A stretch of 64,000 nt of DNA from Adineta ricciae (Eukaryota; Rotifera; Eurotatoria; Adinetida; Adinetidae). Under the pieces are notes generated by a model, which saw nothing but the letters and a program-made list of their open reading frames with translations, had not been told where the DNA came from and ran no database searches. Made by a program: the position numbers and the translations under genes. The DNA lies in assembly GCA_905250025.1 (NCBI GenBank), contig CAJNOJ010000225.1:1-64000 (forward strand). The letters run 5' to 3'. Below are positions 12,041 through 21,312 of the stretch, one piece after another (within the stretch, counting starts at the first letter, position 1; the number at the start of each line of letters is the position of its first letter).

Positions 12041-12564
12041 GATAGGATTCTTTTTAATCGAGAATAAAGCATATGTTCTATCTCTTTTTTTGAAGGTGAG
12101 GATGACAGTCAATAGATAACACTCAATCCAACTATTATACCAAATTTTTGTTAAAATTCAGGAATAAATATGAATGTTTACACTTCCATCATTTGTTTCG
12201 TTTTATTTATTTTTCTATTATATGAATTAATTTTATTACGCTTTTCTTTTACATTTTTCAAAACTTTTCCTATAAAAGAAAGACTCTACAGGGCGATTGA
12301 TAAATAACTCCCTATTTTAAATTCTTATAACTCTCGAACAACAAAAGCTATCATCCTGATTCTTTCACCATTCTATAGCATGGACTATGGCATTTTGTTT
12401 CATATAAAACAAATCAATTGATTGTCGGATTATATAGGATGAAACACCAAATTTGTTCAGATAATATCTGACAAGTAGCGCTCATCTGTTGGATTCGCTG
12501 ACCCTCTTCTGAAAGAATTACAAGACTCAGATAAAAACTCTAACGTATATCTCACTCTCCCAGG
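12041..12564. other. Spacer downstream of the cullin
   Basis: AT-rich, no coding frame. At 12478-12510 it holds AGCGCTCATCTGTTGGATT followed by GCTGACCCT, which matches the left arm of the hairpin repeat at 54743. Confidence 0.45.
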
Positions 12565-12790
12565 TTATTATGGCACGGTCGGTTCCGACCATTTCCTTGC
12601 CGCCGGATTCCGGCCGGAAGTTCAAACGTAGGTTCCAGTCATTTCCCGACTGTTTCCTTCAAACTTCGAGCTGGCAACGGTCAGGAACTGATCGGATATT
12701 TCCTGTGCAATTCCAGCCGGAATCGAGAAGAGCTGTATCGGAACCCACTCAGATTTCAACGGATCCAGTCGCCGGAATGATCGACCTGTC
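12565..12790. repeat. GC-rich repeat fragment related to 38560-38680
   Basis: GC content rises sharply over the flanks. ACGGTCGGTTCCGAC near 12576 is the reverse complement of the segment near 38577. GATTTCAACGG and CCGGAAT motifs also recur in the other copy. No coding sense on either strand. Confidence 0.45.
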
Positions 12791-12954
12791 GTGAAATTAC
12801 ACGTATGAAGACGAGAACGAGAGCGATCTGATGAGTATTTAATGCATCGCCAATAGGTTTTTTCGCCTTTTGATCGATCCACAATATAAGAATGATCATC
12901 AAAATCCAAACGTGGTTTTCTTTTCGTTGTGCCACAGTTTGAAATTGTTGCCAT
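12784..12954 (-). pseudogene. FLYWCH zinc-finger fragment
   Basis: About 57 residues read as a FLYWCH finger: TTKRKPRLDFDDHSYIV, then KTYWRC and a basic stretch ending RLHTC. The Y/F, WxC and downstream Cys positions fit the family, but the closing His-x-His is missing. The frame runs into the GC-rich repeat at 12790, so the gene is truncated. FLYWCH domains sit at the N-terminus of MULE transposases such as the one at 1-1457, and I infer a fragment of a similar element. Confidence 0.5.
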
Positions 12955-13968
12955 ATTAGAATCAAGTACAATAACAGAACAGTTGTGTCTCTTGACACAA
13001 TTATAGCTACAACAATTAATTGGCTCATCTTCACTCTCATATGATTTTAACCTGATCCAATTCAATTCTTTGATTCTCTTAGTAGTCAAAAGCAATTATT
13101 AATTGCTCTAACAAAGACAGTGTCTGCACTGATTGATCAATGCGCTTAATTTTCTTGTGCTGAACTGATTCCCAAATGTGCAACATTGCGGAATAGGATG
13201 TATTCTCGAGCATCATCCTGGAAGAAGAAAAGGTACGTCGAGAATATTCGAACAACGAAAGAAGAATCAACTATCTCTACCTCTTTTTCGCCCATTGCGC
13301 TTTCTCACTTCAAGATAAATCGTAGATGAGGAAAAAACAAAATATTTCAAAATATATATATGTGTATCGATCGATGTCCGCCACTTCGTGTGACACAGCC
13401 GTCGATGATGTTCAAGAAGCGAGAGAGAGGTGATCAGTTCCCCTTCATTTAGAAGATTGTCTAACAGGAATAAATACGGCTAGTTAAATCATTCTATTTC
13501 TGTCAATTAGACAAATACATACGAGCTGATTAACTTGATTCACAATATTCATGTTTTTTGGAGTCAACGCTTTATTTGTAATTAAACGAACAGTTTACAA
13601 GGAAGGAAAAAACACAGAACGAAAGGAGAGAGAGAAGAAAACAAACAACGGACAGACGGGTCATAAAGTTGGGAGGAGAGAAAAGATTAAAAAATACAGT
13701 TAGAAAGGTTGGGGCGTTGGTTGGGCTCGAGAGCGATGTGTTGGAAGGCAGTTTAGTGGTAGTTATCTTCGAAGGAACGAGCCTATGTATACGTCGATAA
13801 TCATCTTTTCTTCGTTCTCGATCAAACGTTTTGTACGTAATTCCGATATAACAATTTTCGTACAGATTCGGCCAACCAAAGAATGATCAACGTTCAAACC
13901 TTTTCCTCATCGTCTTCATGTATATTTCGAGGAGTAGCCTCTGCTGCAAAACGTTCCTCATTTTGTGA
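12955..13968. other. Spacer, no gene recognised
   Basis: Purine-rich stretches (GAAAGGAGAGAGAGAAGAAA near 13620) and a TA run near 13350. No frame with coding character was seen on either strand. Confidence 0.4.
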
Positions 13969-14259
13969 TCAGCGAATTAGCCGTTGTTGATCAACCATAA
14001 CTTGGAATGTGTCTCGATGGTTGAGATGAAGATGATTGATGCAATTGATTTTTCGACGAGTCGTTGGTAGCGAGCAAACAGGACACAAATAATTTGCATT
14101 AGCTGAAATACAATAAACATGAGTGGTAACAAAATCTCGGCAGCGATTCTGTTCATTGATGCTGAGCTAGTCTCGAGTTTGATTCAAACGTTGCTTACCG
14201 TTGACAGATGGGATAATATCGTCAAACAATTTGGCAATGGAATTGGTAACAGCAGACAT
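13969..14259 (-). CDS. Small spliced C2H2-like zinc-finger protein, 64 aa
   Basis: Two exons on the minus strand: 14199-14259 (from ATG) and 13969-14102 (to TGA), with a 96-nt intron that opens GTAAGC and closes TTTCAG. The joined frame starts MSAVTNSIAKLFDDIIPSVN and continues with one finger: CPVC, then CINHLHLNH, so Cys-x2-Cys and His-x4-His spacing is visible. The rest is basic. Function unknown; a nucleic-acid-binding or adaptor role is inferred only from the finger. The hAT transposon at 14328 is inserted 69 nt upstream of the start codon, in the presumed 5' UTR or promoter. The stop may hide a further splice, since the downstream sequence is acidic and could be coding. Confidence 0.5.
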
Positions 14260-14327
14260 CTAGAGGCACAGATCAAAGCGAGAAAATGATCGTTATCTTC
14301 AACACTACTGTCGAATTTCGTGGATAG

Positions 14328-17300
14328 CAGAGATGGGCGATCCAACGGGGTCGACCCGCGGGGCCCGCGGGGCCACGTGGTAACGGGCGGGCGGGCCGGT
14401 ATTAATTTTCTTATGGACGATCCGGGCGGGTAACGCTGCGGAAAAAAGTAAAAGATACGCGGGCGGGTGGGTAGAAATCTTCACGGGTTCGGGCGGGTAG
14501 AAAATTTTTTCGGGGCATCATGAAGCACTGTCAAAAATCATCTACAGATGTCTTTATTTTACGTATGTGATATATAATGTGTTGATTGGCTCGTTTCTTC
14601 AACCTTTCAGTTATAATCCATTTGTTCTTTGTCTCCTCTATCCATTATCCCCCTTCTATGCCATATTAAAACTCAATTAACGCTATTGAATTATTGATCT
14701 GAGAAGACAAACTGAAACTAGAATTCATTTAATTTTAGAATTGATATTCATTGTTGGTTCTTTCTGTCTTTAATAAAATGATTGAATTGTGCGATTTATC
14801 ATCGGACGATGAAACATGTGATGTTGTCACATCATCAAATACCATTGATTCAACATTAGATAAAGTTGGTTCATCACCAAACGCTTGTCGTTCTCCTGGT
14901 CAAAGTTTAACAGATTCAATTGAATATAGTACATCGAATATCAAGAGATTTTTAAAAGAACAGCCGGACAAATATGTACTTGTGAATAACCACAAAGTCA
15001 ATCCAACAAAACCAGCTGCCTGTTGGAATCGTTTTTCTCTCCCTGCAGTGAAAGATGAAACTGGTCGTAGTACTGTCATCAAAAACTTCGCAACGTGTCG
15101 ATCTTGTTACACCACTTATTCATTCAGTCTTGGATCAACTAAATCATTAAATTCGCACAAATGTGCACCATCGACGCCATCATCTCCATCGTTTAGGTAC
15201 TTCAATTATCATAATTTTACAATCTAATATATCGATATTTGTAGCATCAGAACACAATGGAAATCGAAGACCAGCCAACTTTGTGGTGGAAAAAAGGTCT
15301 CATTGACATCAATTATTACAAAGTGGGTGTGTGAGAGTATGCGTCCGCTCAGTATTGTCGAAGACAATGGTTTTTTAAACATCATTCAAGAATGTTTAAA
15401 TTGGAATAGCGGTGAGAAATACCTATTTAAATTTGAATGACCATTCAACTATCTATTTTTCTGAATTAGGTCCCCTCGCTGGTGTTAATATAAAGGATAT
15501 TGTCCCTTCGAGATCGGCAATTGCACGAGAAATTACTCGGCAAGCGAATGAAATTCGCGAACGTCTAGGCGTTGAACTGAAAGATGCAGCGAATAAAGGA
15601 TATTTATCGATTAGTCCAGACCTTTGGTCTGACAAGTACAAGCAAAACAGCTATCTTGGACTAACAGCTCATTATGTTGACGATGATCATGTCTTACATT
15701 CAGTTATTCTCTGTTGCGAACCCTACAATGAAATCGATAAACGTGCTGATAGTGTTCGAAAGGTTAGGAATAATATTTGATACAAGTTCTCCTCAATTTG
15801 TCGTCTTTTCAATTTTTGTTGTGTCAACGAACAGGCAATTACTACAGCGCTTTCTCGATTTCAACTTGATGTTTTAATGGACAAAATCACGTATGTATGT
15901 GATCGTGGCAGTAATCTGGTGAAAGCATTAGAAGATTATGAAGTTGTTCATTGTTTTCCTCATCGATTAAACAACGTGGTCAAGCGAGCGTTTTATAGTG
16001 CTGGTACAGCAGAGAAGAACGAGAAAAAGAAGAAAGGGTCAACAAAGAAGAACCCGAACAATGACCAATTTAGTCGAATTTCTTTTATCTCAGATGATCA
16101 AGATCCTTTGATGGACTACGATGATCGAGACTCTAGTGAGAGCGAAGATGATGATGAGGATGTTGTTCTCGATGCAAAAACAGTTGAGCTGGCACTTAGA
16201 AATTTTTCACCGTCTCCTGAATGCGACCATATCAATGTGTTAGAGAAAGACTTGCCTCTTCCAGCCACTCACGTTTTGGCAACGATTGTTCGATGTAAAC
16301 AATTATGTTGTTATGTGAAACGGGTATTCATAGCTTTTACCTTATATTGATCTATTCCTTAAACCACTTACTCATTTTTTTATAGGTGAATTGGAATCCG
16401 CTACTTCAACAATTGAAAAAAGCCACGATAAAACAAGAAATCATTGTCAGATGGCTTTCCATGTCACAGTTACTCGAAAGTATCCTTTCTTCATACTCAG
16501 CATTAACTAATATTGCAAGCGAGAAAGGGACTCTTCATACTCTTCCTTCAATCGATGTAACATCACTAGCCTCTATCGTTAGTTTATTTTCACCGTGGAA
16601 ACAGGTAATAGAACGAATACAATCAACCAATACACCATCACTTCATCTTGTTGTTACGTCTCACTGGTATCTTCTTGAGAGCATGACCGTGACCAAAGAG
16701 GAGCTATCTGATAAAACAGCTCAAGGTAAATCATTTGATAAAAAAGAATCGAGGAACAAACTAGTTTTTTCAGGTATTGTTTTTTTTAAAACTCGAGCTC
16801 GACAATTATTGAAAGCAATGTTTGCCATTCACGAAATGCACTGGATCGCTGCAGTACTTAATCCACGAACACGTATGCTGAAAATAGCAACCGACGCTGA
16901 ACGGTGTCATGCACATGGCTTAGTTTGCTTTAAGATTGCAAAGATCATAGAAACAGATCGAATTAATAGTAATCAATCAATGCAATCTGTAGAAACAGTT
17001 GCTCCATCGTCGCCTCCTCATAAGAAATATAAATCTTTTACAACACAATTTGATGATGATGCCAGCTTTAATCAAATAAACTATGACCCGACAAATACGA
17101 TGCGAGCTCGCCGTGAATTAGATGCTTATTTGCAATTAGACTTATCGAAGTCTACCTATTCTGCAGAGCAGTATGATGATCCATTATTGTTCTGGAAGGA
17201 ACATGAACGTATTTTGCCTAATTTGTCAAAATTATCGAAAATGGTATTCAGTATTCCTGCCTCTTCTGCTGCTGTAGAACGGTCATTTAGCGCTGCTGGC

Positions 17301-17715
17301 TTTATCATATCCCAAAGAAGAACTAATCTCAATCCATCAACAGTCAATGACATGATGCTAGTGCGATCAGCTGCTGCTCATTTGAAGAGTGCAGTTTGAA
17401 TTTCTCTTCTTTTTCTTTATTATAAACTATTTGGTTATGTTTGATAAATGATTCAAAATAAATTAAATCATAAACTTAAAGATCTTCTGGTTTATACGGG
17501 CGAGGCGGGGCCCGTCGCGATTTCCTCGGGGCGGGCGGGTCAGCACAGAGAATTTGCCCTACGGGGTCGGGCGGGACGAGTTCTAAAATGTACGGGCTTG
17601 GGCGGGGCGGGGTGCGTTTTGAAAAAGTGCTCACGAGGCACGAGTCGGGCGAGTTGGTATTTCCGAAAAGACGGGCCCCGCGGGTCATCGCAATTTCATG
17701 CCCCGCCCATCTCTG
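14328..17715 (+). mobile_element. Complete hAT DNA transposon with 8-bp target duplication
   Basis: The ends are inverted: CAGAGATGGGCG at 14328 and CGCCCATCTCTG (one position shifted) ending at 17715. The flanks are identical: GTGGATAG at 14320-14327 and again at 17716-17723, the 8-bp duplication typical of hAT insertion. Both subterminal regions (about 14340-14520 and 17500-17700) are GC-rich, with GACCCGCGGGGCCCG motifs, and unlike the AT-rich interior. Length is 3388 bp. It carries one open transposase gene, so it may be a recent or even active copy. Confidence 0.95.
14778..17399 (+). CDS. hAT-family transposase
   Basis: Exons 14778-15196, 15245-15411, 15470-15762, 15835-16323 and 16386-17399 join in phase to a 793-aa frame with no stop. 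A sixth 48-nt intron (16726-16773, GTAAAT...TTTCAG) is a multiple of three and would shorten it to 777 aa. Domains: a BED-type finger (aa about 75-130, CRSC...HKC); the RNase H-like core with DLWSDKY and YVCDRGSN supplying the two aspartates; an acidic insert (16100-16170); and the C-terminal dimerisation domain with SSAAVERSFSAAGFI and QRRTNL. Length and domain order are those of full-size hAT enzymes. It cuts and rejoins DNA at the element ends. I chose ATG 14778 because the open frame upstream to 14751 has no ATG. Confidence 0.93.
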
Positions 17716-18290
17716 GTGGATAGGCGATGGATTCAATGGAAGAATGAATGTGAAAAGATTTGACGTCAGATTCGTTCTATTTCAAGAAATATTCGAGCAA
17801 GATACGTTGGATAGACCAGGACAAGTAAGACGACGAATATAAACATAAGCAGCTAGAAGAAGAACTAATCGGACGATCTGGACGCGCGCGCTCTATTTTA
17901 GAATAATACCAAAGGAAAGAAAGAAAGAAGGAGAAAATGCAAGGAGGGAAACAAACTAAATAGAGAGAAAAGAAAATCACAGCTATGACAAAAATCTAGT
18001 AAAATGAAGCTCATGGTAACAGTGAGAAAATCATCGATGATTGTTTCCAGACAATCGTGGAAGCCGATCAAAATGGATTACGTTTCGAAATATTCGCTCG
18101 CTTCGAATCACTATCGATCACTTGTCACTTTTGCGTATATTCTTGCATACAGATTGACTTAGATTCAAGGCGAACTTTCAAGTTTATTTTGTTTTATTTC
18201 ACGCAGCTCTATATAGGTTATAAGGTATTAGGCCACCATTGCTTGTGCAAACAATCATCATTTGAAAGTTTGCACCTGTGCCAAGTGAAC
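17716..18290. other. Spacer right of the hAT element
   Basis: It starts with the right target-site copy (17716-17723), so it continues the 5' flank of the small zinc-finger gene that ends at 14320. No coding frame seen. Confidence 0.4.
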
Positions 18291-18593
18291 TTATTTATAA
18301 ATTTTCTGTAAAGATCGACTATCTCCTCGCAGATCCTGATATTTGGTATTAATCAACGGATAGTCTTCAGTTTCAACTACATATTCCATTACACGAACAA
18401 TGCCATCACGAAAAACATTCTCAATGAAGAAAATTTTTGAACACGGACATAGTTTTTCTTCCAAGCTTTGATCATTATACGTAGAGGAAAAAAGAGGATT
18501 AAGATCGGTATCGTGGTACAGAGAGTGAAGGACTATGCGATCAAGAAGCTTGCAATGGAAATCGTTCGGAGAGAATATCTCGAAGAATTTTCT
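18291..18593 (-). CDS. Unrecognised terminal exon, about 100 aa
   Basis: On the minus strand, after a possible acceptor AG at 18594-18595, an open frame runs to TAA at 18291. It starts RKFFEIFSPNDFHCKLLD and includes LYHDTDLNPLFSSTYND, IFFIENVFRDGIVRVMEYV and DLRGDSRSLQKIYK. Its codon use and mixed hydrophobic/charged pattern look coding, but it has no early Met and I do not recognise the family. It could be the last exon of a gene whose upstream parts lie toward 19730, where the HAD-like fragment sits. Intermediate exons were not resolved. Confidence 0.35.
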   Translation of the reverse strand, partial: RKFFEIFSPNDFHCKLLDRIVLHSLYHDTDLNPLFSSTYNDQSLEEKLCPCSKIFFIENVFRDGIVRVMEYVVETEDYPLINTKYQDLRGDSRSLQKIYK

Positions 18594-19550
18594 CTTGTAT
18601 TAAAACTCCATTAAGTGCATTTTTTGTCAGCATCAGAGGATGGAATCTCAATTGTCCAGCATAATTGTGACAGAGCACCGAAAACATGTCAATCGAGTCA
18701 GCAGTTTGTGTTCAATTGATCTGTTGGTCAGGACATTGTTTTCGAGTGTCTTCGGAAAGTAGCCTGTCTCCAGCTCTTTCTTCGATCAGTCGCATCTATA
18801 TTTCATCACGCAACTAATTTGACCGAGCATCATTCAATGCATCTCTCTAATCTGTTAAACTAACGGCTAGTAACGTATTAAAACAACAGCTACAAGATAT
18901 GGTTGTGTTCAGTTTAATAAATATCAATGTAAAGCGCAGATTCAACTGATTGACGTAGAAGAAAATGTTTAAGTAACTAATTTTCCATCAATGGTTTGAA
19001 ACGACCAGTTTTGCGATGGAATCTTTCCGACAAGCCTCCTTACTCATTAGTAGAAAGTGAATGTGAAATGAATATAAGCTAACAATTGGATAACTGTGTT
19101 GAAAGTTTTCTGAAATGGTTTTTCGAATAATTCAGAGAATGCATTGGTGCCAGAGAAAAAAATCTAAAAGTTACGGCTTTTTTCAGTAAAAACAATGATA
19201 AGATATCTCTTTCGGATTTGTATGTGGGAAAATTACGTTTTGCACCTCTTTGTTTTCCGAACTTACAACACAGATGCTTGTTACGAAACTCGCGACAAAA
19301 AGAAACTCAAAATTTCACCACGGAGTCGGTGAGACCACACTCTAAGTAAATTATCAGCGTTTTTTGAATGGATGGAGGTGTAAAATGAGCACTTCCATGA
19401 AGTGAAAGCGAATGAATCCGTCCCGTCTTGCTTTTCGATGAACTTAGGCCTTCATTGCCGACTCTAGAGAGTATTTTTGCATTATTTCTAGACAAGAGAT
19501 TTCCAAAAATGCGTCCTAAAATCGGAAAACGATTCTGAACCTCCGGTCTA

Positions 19551-19730
19551 GACACCATTCGAGAAACTCGCATCAATATTCGGACGTTTCCACACTAAAA
19601 TGGACTCTTCTTTGAATTCAAAATGATGATTTTGTTCGATTTGGGTATGTGTCAGTTGTGATTTGTCTTCCGCCAAAACCAGCGCATCATCAATATCAAC
19701 TAAGAGTAACTTCTTTCTCGTATTAACCAT
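19551..19730 (-). pseudogene. Fragment resembling a CTD/NIF-type HAD phosphatase
   Basis: A 59-aa minus-strand frame starts MVNTRKKLLLVDIDDALVLA and continues to ILVWKRPNIDASF. The order DxDxx near the start, then V-W-K-R-P about 40 residues later, is the opening of FCP1/SCP-type phosphatases. The usual Thr or Val after the second Asp is Ala here, and the frame stops just after the RP motif. A second frame (19307-19576) overlaps its end, so a frameshift is possible. I infer a degraded or truncated gene. Confidence 0.35.
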
Positions 19731-20283
19731 ACATATATGTATATTATTGATATTACATTACTTTAGTATATAGAATATGAAACGATTGGCTGAAATGAAA
19801 ATGATGCAGTTATGGTGACGACAGATTGCATAGTTTAGTTAGGCGTTGAATTTGTGAGAGTCCTATACGTTCGATTTGTATGAACAGAAGATATGATAGT
19901 AACCTTGTCGTTCTGTTAGTGATTGTCGCTATATCTTACGAACGAAAGAAAAGAAAAGAAAAGAAAAAGATAACGATAACGATCACGTGTTACTACCAGT
20001 TAGAACTCAATGTGTGATCGAAGTGTGATGATTGTTGACGAGGACATGTGTTTTATCTGATGGATACAAGTATTGATGTATCTTACAATTCTATAACGAA
20101 AAGAATACTCTCAAGCACATTTTGATTCGTTCGTGAGAGAACGTCTACTGTGAATATGGTTCTCTTTGTACTTGATGACTTGTATCAAATGGTCGATGCG
20201 TACAGAATCATTCAGACTATCCATTGGAAAGACAAATGTCTTCGACGAACGAATTCGAGTAAGGTTGATTTTTCTTTATCTTG

Positions 20284-21266
20284 ATGAATAAAAGATTTTT
20301 ATTTCTTTCGCAAAAAAGGAACCGAGAGAAGAATAGTCATGAACTATATTGGAATGATTTAAACAAAATGAAATTTCTTGGTCTTTTATCAGCAAGTTCA
20401 CTTGTTCTACGTACATGTTTCCATCCGTTAGCTGTGATCAAGACTCGTCTTCAAACACAAGAGAAACATTCGAAATTAACAACATTTCAACTTGGAAAAC
20501 AAATATTCTTCAACGAAAAGATCCGGTTCGGTTTTTATCGTGGATATTCAATTAGTCTCTGTGCACTTTTATTCGAACCAGTTTTCATGACGACATTAGA
20601 AACAACACGAAGTTATCTAGAAAATCGTCGACCAAATTCGATCTCACTTTCCCAATGGAATACTTTGACGAGTTTGTTCTCTGCTAGTACAGCTGCTCTC
20701 ATTCAACAGACATTTCTCGGTATGATTAAAATCTGTTTCCATGTACATCGACGTTGAGTTTTTCTTTTTCACTAGTTCCAATCGATGTCTTAACTCAACG
20801 CGTAATGATTACTCGTTCATGTGATGGAATTCGAATAAATGATATCATGCGTGATATTTATTATCGATCTGGTGACGGTTTGCGTGGTTTCTATAAAGGT
20901 TACTTAATAACATTGTCAACTTCGCTTCCATTCAATTCAATCATTTGGACGCTCTATTGGAAAGTTCAACATCGACTCGAAAAATGGATTCCAATCAAAT
21001 ATGATCGAACGATAAGTCCTTTATCGGCGACAGTTGCAGCACTCTTAACATCGTTATTAACTCAACCGATTGATGTTTTGAAAACACGTCTGCAAGTGTC
21101 AGCAACGAGACATTCACTATGGAAAACGTTTCTTATTCTCATGAATAAAAGAGGTTTTGGGGGTCTTTTTTGTGGTTCATTACCTCGTGCATGTATTGTT
21201 GTACCAAATTCTGTTCTGATGATGTCGCTTTATGAAACGATCAAACGCGCTTCAGTTAGAAAGTAA
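20284..21266 (+). CDS. Mitochondrial carrier, SLC25A44-like
   Basis: Two exons, 20284-20719 and 20776-21266, with a 56-nt GT-AG intron; 308 aa, close to the usual 300-315. Three carrier repeats are visible. Their signature helices are HPLAVIKTRLQ (first, acidic residue replaced by Ala), VPIDVLTQRVM (second, split by the intron) and QPIDVLKTRLQ (third). The start YWNDLNKMKF matches the W-E-x-L-D-K lead-in of SLC25A44, the branched-chain amino acid carrier of the inner mitochondrial membrane; the assignment is by family resemblance. An internal ATG at 20368 is an alternative start. It is convergent with the ART-TPR gene at 21313, with only 46 bp between their stops. Confidence 0.85.
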
Positions 21267-21312
21267 TTTATTTTGAAATAGATAATCAAGCTTTGCAACC
21301 TCTTTTCATGTT

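Noticed and set aside
17448-17842. Overlapping ORFs in the GC-rich right end of the hAT element
   Set aside because: They result from the low stop-codon frequency in the GC-rich subterminal region, and no domain is visible.
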